From: Sweltsa coloradensis
Lineage: Eukaryota > Arthropoda > Insecta > Plecoptera > Chloroperlidae
Assembly (NCBI GenBank): GCA_024449915.1
Contig: JAMZAV010003178.1
Coordinates: forward strand, 62,001-126,000
Length of the DNA: 64,000 nucleotides
Reading direction: 5' to 3'
The notes below the pieces were generated by a model that saw only the letters and a list, made by a program, of their open reading frames with translations, searched no databases and was not told where the DNA came from. This document shows positions 33,810-45,258 of the stretch, piece by piece. A program made the translations under genes and the position numbers. Position 1 is the stretch's first letter. Each line of letters begins with the position of its first letter.

Positions 33810-36425
33810 ATTAAACTAGGCGTCATTCTTGCTTACTTCCGGGGGAAAAAGTAGTACAGTTCTAGCGTGTACCCATGTCCCGTAAAACTGAAATGTTCGT
33901 ATTTCTTTACTAAAAGGTTTACCTACGAGGCAAGAGCCAAGAACTACTACATTATGATGAATGATGATTGATTAAATATCACAATGCAATAGCATAAATT
34001 AGTCATAGTCGGCCACTGGAGCGCTCTATTGCTTGCAACTAGGAAACGCTCAGTTGGACGCGTTGATAAGCGAGCACGTGCTATAGCTAGACCCACATTG
34101 CACATTTTTTTATATTTTTAAATTTGCGACGTTCGCTGTCCACATGTATCCAAAATTATTTATTATTGCCAAGGTATTTGGATATAAACCCGTGTGTAAT
34201 CCTTTACTTTATGGATAAAATCCACCGCCATCTAGAGAACCTGACTCCTTGGGTTAACTATTTAAACTCTTTGTTGACAAATAATAGACTGCTTCCTCGA
34301 AAGTATTTTGATTTCTTCTAGGTGGCAGTGCATTAGAAACTTCGCGCGTCTTTTCGTTGCCATGGCAACGTTACTTTTGTTATAATGTAATTTCCATCTA
34401 CACTACTTATCGGATCAAAATAAAATTAACATATTCGTGACCGGACGGACATTCTAAATGATTTGGCTATCTCAGATTTTTTCGCCGTTTAGTTTGAAAA
34501 AAAAACTTTCGATTAACTTTAATGTAACTTTTTAACTTTTTGAACGATTTTGCCACAAAACTAATGGCATTCAATCGAGAACGAAGCTTGCGGATGGTCA
34601 AAATTTCAACTCGATCCGAGCCTCCGTTCGAACGTTATGGCGAGACATACAAAAAAAAAAAAAAAAAAAAACAAAAAAAAACAAAACAAAACAAAACCAG
34701 TGACTAATTTTTCCGGCAGAGTCAAATGGAAACGCTCGCTTCGCTCGCTTAATAAATCCTTGTAGGCATGTATGTAAGAAATAACTCGGAAATTCATCAA
34801 TAGGCGGATAATAATAATAATTTTCCGCTTCTATGTGATTGAAACCTAAGTGAACAATCAACAGTTGAGAATAATTTTATGTTGCAAGGTGCACATTTTT
34901 GATTTAGGTATTGTACTAGGAAACGCTCTGTTGGACGCGTTGATAAGCGAGCACGTGCTATAGCTAGACCCACATTGCACATTTTTTTAAATTAAAAAAT
35001 TTACGACGTTCGCGTTTCCAGTATTATTTATTATTGCCAAGGTATTTGGGTAAACCCGTGTTTAAATCTTTACTTTAAAATCCACCGCCATCTAGAGGAC
35101 CTTGACTCCTTGGGGAAACTATTTAATCTCTTTGTTGACAAATAATAGACTGCTTCCTCGAAAGTATTTTGATTACTTCTAGGTGGCAGTGCATTAGAAA
35201 CTTCGCGCGTCTTTTCGTTGCCATGGCAACGTTACTTTTGTTATAATGTAATTTCCATCTACACTACTTATCGGATCAAATAAAATTAACATATTCGTGA
35301 CCGGACGGACATTCTAAATGATTTGGCTATCTCAGATTTTGTCGCCGTTGAGTTTGAAAAAAAAAACTTTCGATTAACTTTAATGTAACTTTTTAACTTT
35401 TTGAACGATTTTGCCACAAAACTAATGGCATTCAATCGAGAACAAAGCTTGCGGATGGTGAAAATTTCAACTCGATCCGAGCCTCCGTTCGAACGTTATC
35501 GCGAGACATACAAACAAAAAAAAAACAAACAAAAAAACAAACAAAAAAAAAAAACAAACAAACAAAACCAGTGACTATTTTTTCCGGCAGAGTCAAATGG
35601 AAACGCTCGCTACGCTCGCTTAAAAACAAGGTCACCTAGGCTTTTGCGACCTAAAAAACTTTGATCATCTAAACTATTGGGGGGAGGGGGGGGGGGGGGG
35701 AGTCAACTTTGCTATCCCCGCTACCGTCCGCAGTTCTGGGTATCCTACTTTCCAAGAGCTATCAATATAACTATTTTAATTTACATGTTACAGGTTTAAC
35801 CATCAATTGTGATCATGCATCGATTATTATGGATCCAGTTGAGCGATCATTCCGCTTGGAGAGGGCGCTATGTGTTTGGGAAATGCGATCTATTGTAATA
35901 CTGCATGCGAATCAAATACCTGTGGCTGTCTTCGATGCGGCCGAGATTGGACAAAAACCTGTGGGACTGACGTTCATGAAAGGAGACAAGGTGACACTTA
36001 ATGCAAGAGGAAGTTGCGGAAAAATCCACTTGAGTGGTTATTATCTGGACGATAAGGACAACGATATCGTCGAGAAGACACCTGTTGCTGCAACGGAATC
36101 AAACGAGGTGCGTCAACCATCAGAGTTCGAGCAGCTATTAGCAAAGTGGAAGGAGAATCTTGTGTGCAATCGCATGGAGCAAGATATGAAGGGCGTGTCA
36201 CTTCTAGAGGTGAAAGATGATTTAACAAAGATGGCCGCCGCTATAGAGAGTCTGTGTGGAGAAGTTCAGCAATTACGCACCGACATTCAGCAATCACATC
36301 AAGAACTGAAGCAAGAATTGAAGCAACAGATGACACTGGAAATAACAGAATTGAAGGAGAAGCAACAAGAATTGAAGGAACAATTTATGCTGGAAATAGC
36401 AGAACTTAAGAAAATTGGAAAATAA
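26873..36425 (+). CDS. Gene B: NPL-domain coiled-coil protein
   Basis: Coding exons 26873-26885 (M-E-L-W-G, donor G|GTAAGT) and 35794-36425 (stop TAA 36423-36425), about 214 aa. The joint recreates Gly and reads W-G-L-T-I. The NPL core runs from MDPVERSFRLERALC through VAVFDAAE and GDKVTLNARG to HLSGYYLDDKD, with no intron at the Gly-Tyr site used in gene A. Next come SEFEQLLAKWKENLVCNRME, a short linker and a coiled coil of about 60 residues (EVQQLRTDIQQS, QELKQELKQ). Intron 1 is about 8.9 kb because of nested transposons. A donor (AAC|GTGAGTAC) 45 bases after the stop leads to a 3' UTR exon at 38487. There is no FKBP domain. The family is NPL (FKBP39/HD2 type). Chromatin function is inferred. 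Confidence 0.75.
27109..27176 (+). repeat. (AG)n microsatellite
   Basis: An uninterrupted AG run of 34 units in intron 1 of gene B. Confidence 0.95.
28120..28938 (+). mobile_element. H1 Helentron-like element with internal inverted duplication
   Basis: Starts TTAAGCGAGCGAAGCG and ends CAACTGAGCGTTTCCTAG|T. A (GTTT)n tract follows the 5' end. Near the 3' end about 80 bases are present as an inverted duplicate (28734-28797 against 28812-28895), forming a near-perfect hairpin. Confidence 0.75.
29142..30564 (+). mobile_element. H1 element interrupted by another H1 element
   Basis: The outer copy runs 29142-29717 and resumes 30436-30564. Joining the two parts restores the sequence TTGGCAATAATAAATAAT found uninterrupted (complemented) in other H1 copies, for example near 35023-35041. 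Confidence 0.8.
29718..30435 (-). mobile_element. Nested H1 Helentron-like element
   Basis: Full-length minus-strand H1 copy (CTAGGAAACGC...GCTCGCTTAA) inside the plus-strand copy at 29142. The insertion made no target duplication and no deletion, as expected for rolling-circle elements. Confidence 0.85.
31341..32046 (-). mobile_element. Decayed H3 rolling-circle-like copy
   Basis: Shares blocks with 57536-58350 (GGCTAGAGTG...GGCGCATTATGG; CACTCGTCTAACAACGAC; CCGGATGTCTGTTTAAAA; CAGTCGCTGCGCTCCCTC). The 3' terminus is missing. Confidence 0.5.
32047..32640. other. Intron 1 of gene B, nothing recognised
   Basis: AT-rich sequence with a short C-rich fragment near 32066-32104 and a T run near 32480. 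Confidence 0.4.
32641..32823. repeat. Interspersed repeat R1, partial copy 3
   Basis: Matches the right half of R1 at 5181 and 6007 (CCTTCCCTTTGACTACCTCC to CGTCACCCCTTACG). Confidence 0.6.
32824..34038. other. Gene B intron 1 sequence related to gene C intron 1
   Basis: About 32930-33030 (GACTGTATAGTAGGTAG, CACTATGATAAAA, AATCAATTCCAATTGTG) matches sequence just after exon 1 of gene C (41840-41915), which supports a unit duplication. It also holds an (AAT)n microsatellite at 33766-33804 and C-rich fragments near 33230 and 33305. No exon is seen. Confidence 0.5.
33766..33804. repeat. (AAT)n microsatellite
   Basis: About 13 uninterrupted AAT units. Confidence 0.9.
34039..34752 (-). mobile_element. 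H1 Helentron-like element
   Basis: CTAGGAAACGCTCAGTTGG at one end and CGCTTCGCTCGCTTAA at the other, with an A-rich (CAAAA)n tract beside the 5' end. Confidence 0.8.
34916..35623 (-). mobile_element. H1 Helentron-like element
   Basis: Full-length copy 163 bases after the previous one, in the same orientation. It ends about 170 bases before gene B exon 2. Confidence 0.8.
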
Positions 36426-36470
36426 CCCCGATTTCAAATTCTCTAAGATAACAATAGGTGAGGATTTAAC
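35794..36470 (+). CDS. Gene B exon 2 (core exon)
   Basis: Acceptor GTTACAG at 35787-35793. The coding part ends at 36425 and the exon ends at donor GTGAGTAC (36471). The upstream flank (CCGCAGTTCTGGGTA, AGAGCTATCAATATAAC) is shared with gene C. Confidence 0.75.
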
Positions 36471-37127
36471 GTGAGTACATATTAATTAATTAACCTATCA
36501 CAATTATTATTATTATGTAGGTAAATAAATCAATACACTAAATATATTTGTATTAACATTCTACCGACCTAGTAACAAAAATGATTTTCAACTGGCGACT
36601 GTGGCACGAACTAACCTTACGCAATTCAATGTATTCGAAATTAGTTCCACTGATTTGACACGATTTACCCGCAAATTGACACCAGCGGGGCGTTTCTCTA
36701 AAGCCTGATTTTTGTCTGATTTCTTTTGATTTCAAGGGTTGAATTCAAGACCCATTGAAGAAAACATTGAAGTTCAACCACTATTTACATGGTTCAATGA
36801 CACTATGTATTGAAAGGTAGTAACTACTGTTAAACATGGCCTATAGCCACCCGTTCATTGCGCGAAGGATTTTGGAGGAGCAGTCTGATATTTTTTATTA
36901 AATAATAACAAAATAATACAAAAAATAGCAGTCTATGACACTAGCCTACTGTCTAAGGTGAAGTGTGGCAAAAATTGTGATGACGATTGGTGATGCTGCA
37001 AATCAACTATAGGCCTACCCATGCCCACCCCTTGACTTCTTAACCTTTCTCACTCTTGTCTCTTTTGATTCAACCTTGAACAGAAAAAAGGACTTGAATT
37101 CATTGAATTCAACCCTTGAATTAAAGG
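36471..37127. other. Gene B intron 2, first part
   Basis: No ORF. A stretch near 36735-36780 and 37070-37130 holds repeated TTGAATTCAA-type words. ATTCTACCGACCTAGTA (36560) recurs after exon 2 of genes C and D. Confidence 0.45.
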
Positions 37128-37703
37128 GAGCGCAATCGGAAAATTATTTTTCATTAAAATCGCAATTTTACGATTTTTTTCGATTTTTAAAAAATTTCTT
37201 CGACTTATAACATCTACATTCTACATGCTTTATCCGACTTCAATGATTTTTTCACAGAACCTTAATTTTATGAATTAAGATATTCGTGTGAAATTTGAGC
37301 GCAATCGAAAAATTATTTGTCATGAATATCGAAATTTTACCTTTTTTCTGTTTTTAAGCAGTTTTTTTTACGAATAACACCAACATGCTTTATCCTATTG
37401 TAATGATTTTTGCACAGAATTTTAATTTTATGAGTTAATATATTCGTGTTAAATTTGAGCGTAATCAAATAATTATTTCTTATAAAAATGGCAATTTTAC
37501 GATCTTTTTATTTTTTTAAATTACGATTAATTAAAATTTACAAAATTTTAAGTTAAATTTTTTATTTAATTTATTTTTTTTTTTTAAATTCGACTTAGTA
37601 ATGATTTTTTCACAGAACAACAGAAAATCCGCATAACACATGGCAGCTCAATGCACCAATTACGCTCATCCAACAACGCGGCGGGACTTAAGCGTTTCCC
37701 TAG
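37128..37703 (+). mobile_element. H2 Helentron-like element, 5' truncated
   Basis: The 3' half of H2 with an intact terminus (TACGCTCATCCAACAACGCG...GCGTTTCCCTAG|T). The TTGGATGAG 5' end is missing. Confidence 0.7.
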
Positions 37704-38486
37704 TTGTACAAGAAATAACAAATCGAAATTTATATGCAAGATTGCAATAAAATAATAATATCCTGCAGGCAGCCAGGCTGTAGACCTGCGACACTGAATT
37801 ATACACGCCTCCCATTTCATGCTGCTTCAATGAAGCTTCAATATGAAATATTTATCTGGGAACAAGCTCGAAATTATATTCTCGGTTAAGCTATCATATG
37901 GTATATTATGTAAAACACAAAAAATACAAATTTCCCCTCACCGAAAAGTGGGGAATTATTCTACAATATTAGAGAAACTATAACAGCAATCCTCGTGCGT
38001 GGTTTGTTTTTTTAAATTTTGATCCCATTTGCATGACCACACACAATTTATAAATAAATAAGCATTTGGTAAACAAAATTGTAATTTTTATTGACTTCGG
38101 GGACTCGCATGAAAAAAACAAAGACTAATGGATAAAAGGGCAAAAAAATAATCCGTCGGAGGGTGAAAACAGAACATGAAAATGTACGAAAGTTTTGCAC
38201 TCTAAAACTCCGAGCGTCCGCACCCAAGCCTATGACAAAAATCACATTACCTTTTTGAACAATAAATTACCGAATCTTTAACAGAAACTAATCACTTTTT
38301 GGGTAGATCATCATTATTACAGGTAAAATATTTTATTTAACTAGGATATTCAGGTTTTTGTTCCGGACAAAATAATTTGTTTTTGTTTTCAGTTGGAACG
38401 CATTTAGTAAACTCTGAACTTTCATTGTAACAACAATAATAATTGTGTTTATTAATATGAAATTGTATTTATTGTTATTGTTGCAG

Positions 38487-39370
38487 ATCGAACACATCGC
38501 AACTGCGCCAACCTGGACCGACATGGACATGAACACGGACGATCTTCACTTATCTAATCGAGCATGAATCAATCATCAATGTTAGTAGAATTACAAGATA
38601 CAATATCGTTTAAATACACAATGAGCATATTTGTGGCACGCAAGTATATGCTTAGTTATCATCCTCGCATTTCAGTTATAACACTACTTCATTATACTAC
38701 TTTACTTACTCATTCATTAATAATCTCTTATCTGTAAGGCGTCAATATTGATAGTTCTGTTTTCGAATCAAAAAAATTCTTGTAATATTTAATTTTATAT
38801 TATATTCCGTTAGACTTAGTAAATATGAGGTGTACAATGAAACTAACTTTTTTGTGTCTAATCCATAGCGAAAACTAAACAAATTCTAAAATTCTTACAT
38901 TTTACATTCAATGTAACAAAATTTTCTACCTATGTTTATTGACATTAGCCTGATGCTTGCTATAAGATACAGTCAACAATCCTGCACCTATGAGTGACAG
39001 ATAGTGAAATAAAATATGTTTTGTATTATTTTATAGTAAAGATTTGGATGTTTTGGTTTCAAGAACTGATATGAAAAGTGGCATCTAACTTAAAACCTGC
39101 GATTTTCAATATTTCGACGCAGAACTTACTTATGTATCACGGATTGAAGTTTCCAATTTGGAAGCTCACTGTTAACAATAATACTATAGTGAAAACAAAA
39201 AGATAAAAGTTTTAAAACTTGGCTTGTCACATTAGTAATTTTGCATTATCATTCACTTTTAGTTTGTATACCACCTAACATGTCACAATCTTTGTAATTT
39301 GTATACCATCGAACATTATGTCACTCGTTCTATGTAATTAAGTTACACTAATAAAGTATAAAACTGATTT
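38487..39370 (+). other. Gene B 3' UTR exon with poly(A) signal
   Basis: The acceptor TTGTTGCAG is followed by ATCGAACACATC and CCTGGACCGACATGGACATG. The same exon start occurs at 47173 for gene C. AATAAA at 39350-39355 sits in a block (CTAATAAAGTATAAAACTGA) also shared with C. In B the stop codon lies in the previous exon, so this exon is untranslated unless splicing differs. Confidence 0.6.
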
Positions 39371-40195
39371 TTTGTGTTTATTTTGATTCAGCTAGAGATA
39401 ACCAATCTCAAGGTACTATAATATATTTTACTCCTTCTGCTGGTATCACATCGGGTATATGAAATCATCAATTTTAGTCAAACCCAAGCTGTCTATGCTA
39501 CCTGACCGAATTCCTTTGAACATCCCACATAATTGAACATAATGTAAGATTTTCTAAGGTATTCTGGAAGGTACTGTGTTGTGAACAACCCAACTTGGGT
39601 TTGAATATAAGCAAGTAGCGGTAGCAGCGGGGGTTACCAAAAAGAAGAATACATAGAAAAATTAGGTAGTAAACAATGTACCGGTGGCGGAACATCAACA
39701 ATATTCTCTAAACGATTTGATAATTACTATTATTTCCGTTTTTAATATGTAACGAAGTAAGGAATCATAATTGTCAGCAAATCTTAAAATACTTAAAATT
39801 AATTAGTTAATTATCCTTAGTTATCCTGATCGCTACACTGAATGACTCCACAGTTGTTCGATATATTGCGCAGTCTCAGGTGTGAAAGAAGCGGAAAATG
39901 GGCGTGACAGCCACACTTTTTTTAAAATTATTTTAGATTGTTATTTTATTTTCAAATATTCATTTTTGTATTTTGTTTAATCGCTCAACATTGACCATTT
40001 TCGTGTATTATTATTTATTGTGTCTGTTTTTAGACATCCCGCGATTACCGTAGCCCAAAGCATTGCAAGTTGAAACATATACACACCAAAGAAAGAGGGT
40101 CCGGGAGTTCCCACGATATTTATTTTGGATTCGATGGTTATTACGGGATTTGTTTTAGTTTAACAGCATTTAGTACGACTCCTATACACTACAGT
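39371..40195. other. Intergenic between genes B and C
   Basis: No gene is recognised. AT-rich, without clear repeats. Confidence 0.4.
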
Positions 40196-40395
40196 CATCT
40201 GTCGTGTCGTGTTAGTTAAATTTGTGGAAATTTCGTACACATTTTGGTGATTACTAGCGGATTATTTCAAAGTTGGTAAAACCACCAAGTGTTACCGCGA
40301 GTCACAATTTATATTTTTCACCTCGTTTCGACTTTCAAAAGCACCAACACAAACGCGGCAAACCCGCTAAATTGGCAACACTGCAGTGTTGTACC

Positions 40396-40811
40396 CATAG
40401 ACATCCCATATAATTGGCTAGACTAGCAGTCAGCGGTCCACTTCCAGGACAATTGGAAGCCATCTTGAATGGGTGAGTTTGCATGTTAATTAGATGGGAG
40501 CGAATAATCGAAAAAATATTTTTAAAGATAGCCGCCAGTTTGGCAGGTGAGCATATCAGACTTTAACACCAAATGATTACTAAATTCCCGAATGCAATAA
40601 CTTTGCATTGTTTCTATTTGTTCAATACCATGCTGCACAAGCTAAAACCATATATCAAACAATCCAGTAAAGTACTTTATTGCATTAAAAAAGCATACAT
40701 TAAAACGCCAAACCGCCATCTTGAATGGGTGAGATTGACGCTTCAATTTTGTACACTCGCGCCTGTGCGGAGGTATTGGAGACTGCGTATCTAGCCTACT
40801 ATAGGTGTTAA
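40396..40811 (-). mobile_element. P-element-like MITE with THAP fossil
   Basis: Related to 45259-45677. The ends resemble CATAGACATCC and CTATAGGTGTTAA. On the minus strand from 40651 the start MVLACAAWY is followed by a stop, a decayed THAP N-terminus. The exact right end is uncertain. Confidence 0.5.
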
Positions 40812-40919
40812 GACCTGTAGCGGGGTGACCTTGATAAGTTATGCATGGCAGGCAAGAGAGTGAGCGCTTTGATTTTGATCTGAGTGGGATTGAGAGGGTA
40901 CGAGTCAGTCAGTTATTGC

Positions 40920-41727
40920 CAGGAGCGTCACTAGAGATTGTACATTGGGGGGGCGCAAGTACTTTCGTGGGAAAGGGACTAAGCACGGGGGGTATGGGGG
41001 GCGGAGCCCCCCATAAATAGCGCCGCAGGCGAAAATTTTGAAAATCAGGTTTTTTGAGTGCATTTGGTGCGTTTTAGAAAAAAGCGTTAGGCTGAATGCA
41101 ATACCGAAACATTGTAGTTTGTGTGCGTCAATTTGTTTTGTCGTCATGTCGAGCTTACAATTCGCAGCATACATGGCAACATAATAACGTTTGATCTTAT
41201 TTTCAATTTGGAGACACATTTATTTCTGATGATTTCGGACAATACAAAGGAAAGATTCAAATGATCGAATTTAGAGCGGGGCTCTGAGAGGCTTGTCCTT
41301 ATATATTTTTTAATTACAAGGTAATTTTGATGCAAATCAGTGCGTTTTAGAGCAGTTGAAAACTATTTATTATTGTTCTATAAGTAAATTCACCATTTTT
41401 ATTGGACTCGGACAAAAGAAGGAAATGAAACACTTCCTAGACAATTAAATTGTCGTAGGAATTAATTCCAAACTACTGGCAAAAATTAACATCATCGTTT
41501 TTTTTTTAAATCTCGTGTCTTTTAATAAGAAATTACCCGCAGGTACATCATTAGTTTAATAAAGTAATGATTATCAAATTATTTTAAGTAGTGATAATTC
41601 GCGTAAAGTGCAGCTGTGACTGTGGGTTGTTAGTTGAAAAAAAAGGAAAACAAGGAAATTATTGGGGGGGGCGCGGATTGCGATTGGGGGGCGCAGGCCC
41701 CCCCCAAACCCCCTAGTGACGCCACTG
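40920..41727. mobile_element. hAT-like MITE in the gene C promoter
   Basis: Ends CAGGAGCGTCACTAG and CTAGTGACGCCACTG, with 8-bp duplication GTTATTGC at 40912-40919 and 41728-41735. Removing it restores a sequence like the gene B 5' UTR. Confidence 0.85.
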
Positions 41728-41794
41728 GTTATTGCCTTTGCCAGCGCCAGAGCAAGGAGTGAGTTGGTTGGACTTTGAGCAACCCGTGAGAACC

Positions 41795-44700
41795 ATGACT
41801 TTTTGGGGTAAGTTTAGCTACGCTAAGCACAATTAGGTCACCAAATGTGACTGTATAGTGTATTGTGTCCTATGATAAAATAAGTTTTTTTAAATAATCA
41901 ATTGTGTACTAGTTTGCCAATTGCCATTGGCACCAACTCGAACGTCAGACGTCAATTTCAATGAGCTTGCAAGTTTGGCAGTGTTGAACAATGAAGTTGA
42001 TCACGTTGAACGTTCACATTTCCGCAATCGCGAACTGGCCGAACACCTCAATAAAAAATGTATCCGATAGATGTAGACCTAGCTCAAGGGTAGCGAGAGA
42101 GACTTTGATTCGGGAGTTCACGGTTTTGATTCCCACCTCCGACAATCCTGACTGGAAGTTTTTTTCTATCTATAATGTCCTTTCTTCTTGATTATACTAA
42201 ATATCCGTAAACTACGTGACATTCTTGATTATCCAGCGTTCATAACGACATAAATCACACATTTTGTTTCCGGGGTAAAAACAAGTATACATTTCATGCT
42301 TGTACCAGTGTATACTCGTAAAATGTTTGTAATTGTTTAGTAAAAGCTTTACTTACGAGTCATTCATGTATTCTCACGCTCGCATACCTAAGTACAGTGT
42401 ACAACGCTCTGGAGAAAATTTGAAAAGACATTTGCGAATATTAAAATTCACAAAACTACATTTTTATATAGAACAGAACAAAATACAAAAATACTTTATT
42501 GTTTTATATAATAAACACTACTAAACACAATGTTAAAGCATCAAGTCAACGCATCTGGAGCACGCAAACCCGGGGCTTCCGGTGCGTCGACTTATGCTTA
42601 AACATGGTGTATATAGTAGTAGTGTTTATTACAAAAAGCAATTATGTTTTAATATTATGTTGTTCTGTATATAAATATGTGTTTACGTGCATTTTAGAAT
42701 TCGCATTTGTAATTATTTAAGATTATCTTTACAGCGTTTTACAAATTGCACTTACTTATCACGAGCGTGAGATTATACATGAATATATCTCGTCAAGACT
42801 CTTTAGTTTAATATTACATGATAGTTTAGGGTTTACCCTTGCTTGACCTTGCTGCGAGTGCCAGCTTACACGATTATCTCATCTGTGCTCGATCACCGAG
42901 TTCCTCCGTGTGCTAGATGACCCCACAGAGTTCAGTCAGTGTTGTTAGGTTGGGAAAACAATTTCGAGCTACCTGCATTCTTTTGTTGGAACCACTATAG
43001 CATGCAATATCATTCGTCATAATCGGCTATAAATAAATCAGTAGGTTGTAAAAGTACGAAAGTTAGAAAACAGATGTGTAGCTCGTTGGTCTTGTGGTTA
43101 GCGTATCTGCTTACATGCAGAAGGTCCAGGGTTCGAGGAGTTTGTAAACAGTGACTTTGGAACCGTCCTAGCAACGAATCACATATAATAAATCCAGAGT
43201 TGTTCTGAATCGGCCTTGTTGATTCTGGCGTTGATCCGCGGGTGTTCGCATTGTCCATACCACTGATTCCTATATTATTTCCTATTAAAAATATCCAGGC
43301 GCGTAGGAACTCCTTTTCGAGTGGGGGGGGAACAACAAATCTGCTGCCAAGTACGGGGGGTTTTGGGGGGCCCTGCCCCCCAACTACAGCGCCGCAGGCA
43401 AAATTTTGAAAATAAGGTTTTTAGAGTGTGTTTGGTGCGTTCTAGAAAAAAATCGTGGGCTAAATGCAATACGAAATTAATGTATTTTTTGTACAGTTAA
43501 AACTATAAAACTCTAAATAAAATTGGAATAGTTAAGAGATAGACCATGCATGCTACAACCATTGAATATGCATAAGCTAATCATTGATCACGTCGAACAA
43601 TAAGAGGATTGTCGAAATTTTTGATCATTACTATAAGGAGGTATAAGGTAAGGGAAAGGAAGTGGAGAATACACTGCAGACGTGCCAAAACAAGTCATTA
43701 TCAGTAAGTATAATGGATTAAAAAATCACTTTATTGAAAATTCGTTATTCAGAATTTGTTTCCGTGCGTATTTACGGCGAGACTGAATTTCTAAGATTCT
43801 GAAGTGGGGGGGGGGGTCACGTTAAAAAGTGGGGGGGGGGGGGAACTCCCCCCATTCCCCGCCTCCCTTCCTACGCGCCTGAAAATATCGATCTTTGGTT
43901 GGTTATCGCTCACTCGTCGATTGCGTTGGAGCCTACAGGGTTAGCTGTATTTGAGCTCGCTTTGATTTACTGTCCCCCAATGAAAATCAGTTACACAATT
44001 GAGTGGGTAGACTCTAAATACAATTTATTGTATTTATTTATTTTATTTAAAGGCATTATGAAAAATTATTTATTTGAAAAGTAGAAGTAAAAGAGTAACA
44101 GTTTTAATTAAATAGAGTTTACTGCATACATACACTAATAGGCTAGGCTATTGTAAATCTAGACAACTTTACTAATGGTAGGGAGGGTACTAAACTGGGT
44201 GTTGAGTTAGTTCGCGCAAAATTATAATTTTTTAATTTTGTTTGGGAAATCATTGGTAGCTCGTATTTTAAATGTAGTAAAAAGATACAAAATACTTTCG
44301 AAATGAGTATTTAAAATACAAAATACAAGATACATTGGGACAAGCATTTGAAATACAAAATACAAATTTATTTCAAACACTTATCTTTAGATACAATATG
44401 TAGATACTGCCCATGTCTGGAGGGGAGTCACCCTTGCCACCACGTCCGCAGTTCTTTGGGTACCATCCAAGAGCTACCAATATAATACTTTTAATTAACT
44501 TGTTACAGGTTTATCTTTGTGCAGTGCTAAAGAAAATGCCTTGACTATGGACCCAGTTAAAAGACCTTTTCGCTTGGTGAGGGCGCTATGTCATAATAAT
44601 AGTCATGCACCCAGTATTGCATTTCTTCATGTGAATCAAATACCTGTCGTGTTCTTCGATGTGGGCGAGTCTGGAGGGAAACCAGTGGGACAGACGTTCA

Positions 44701-45068
44701 TTAAAGGAGACAGTGTGACGCTTTCTGCAATTGGAGGAATAATCCACTTGAGTGGTTATTATTTGGACGATAAAGACGAGATCGACGCGACGGAAACAAA
44801 CGAGGGCCAACTATCAGAAAGTGAGCTCCAAGAGACCAATGATGATTCATCCAAGATGGCCGCCGCCATAGACAGTCTGCGTGGAGAAGTTCAGCAGTTG
44901 CGCACCGACATTCAGCAATCAAATCAAGAACTGAATATCGAAATAGCAGAACTGAAGCTAAAGCAACTAGAATTGATCGAACAATTGAAGGGTGCTAAAG
45001 CGACGGGAACGGGAATACTAAAAAAAAATAAAGGAAAACGTTCTAACAAAAATACATCTCAAAGATAA
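41795..45068 (+). CDS. Gene C: short NPL-domain coiled-coil protein
   Basis: Coding exons 41795-41807 (M-T-F-W-G, donor G|GTAAGT) and 44509-45068 (stop TAA 45066-45068), about 190 aa. The joint reads F-W-G-L-S-L. The core includes MDPVKRPFRLVRALC, VNQIPVVFFDVGE, GDSVTLSAIGG and IIHLSGYYLDDKDE. Compared with B and D, the segment with the KW-E-x-x-x-C motif is missing, so the NPL core passes almost directly into the coiled coil (SLRGEVQQLRTDIQQSNQ). It ends in a basic tail (KKNKGKRSNKNT) that could act as a nuclear signal. Intron 1 is about 2.7 kb. A donor (CAAT|GTGAGTAC) 16 bases after the stop leads to a 3' UTR exon at 47173. Same family and caveats as gene B. Confidence 0.75.
41808..43076. 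other. Gene C intron 1, first part
   Basis: The start matches gene B intron 1 near 32930. Nothing else is recognised. Confidence 0.45.
43077..44045 (+). repeat. tRNA-derived SINE split by a hAT MITE
   Basis: The left part 43077-43295 has a tRNA-like head (TAGCTCGTTGGTCTTGTGGT, truncated B box GGTTCGAG). The right part 43882-44045 continues the SINE body (GATCTTTGGTTGGTTATCGC). The order matches the uninterrupted copy at 8955. Confidence 0.75.
43296..43881. mobile_element. hAT-like MITE inside the SINE
   Basis: Ends CAGGCGCGTAGGAAC and TTCCTACGCGCCTG, with 8-bp duplication AAAATATC at 43288-43295 and 43882-43889. Confidence 0.85.
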
Positions 45069-45084
45069 GAAACAGTGAGGCAAT
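44509..45084 (+). CDS. Gene C exon 2 (core exon)
   Basis: Acceptor TGTTACAG ends at 44508. Coding to 45068 and exon to 45084, where the donor GTGAGTAC begins. Confidence 0.75.
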
Positions 45085-45258
45085 GTGAGTACCTATTTTA
45101 TTAACCTACTACAATGAGGTAAATAAAACTAATCAAATATAATTGGATTCCATTCTACCGACCTAGTATCGGAAATGGTTTTCAGCGGGCGACAATGGCT
45201 ACGAACCTACCTTGTCGATGCCGACGCCATTCAATATAATATTTTAAATTGGTACAAC

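Larger units (their letters stand above)
40196..41794 (+). promoter_or_regulatory. Gene C promoter region, split by two transposons
   Basis: Segments 40196-40395, about 40812-40919 and 41728-41794 align in order with the continuous gene B promoter (26524-26872). The gaps are filled by a P-like MITE and a hAT MITE. Shared words include GATTACTAGCGGATTATTTC and ATTGAGAGGGTAC. Confidence 0.6.

Noticed and set aside
35709..35793. Upstream extension of the gene B open frame
   Set aside because: The conserved acceptor, shared with C and D, and the phase-1 joint to M-E-L-W-G show that the coding exon begins at 35794. The upstream codons are intron.
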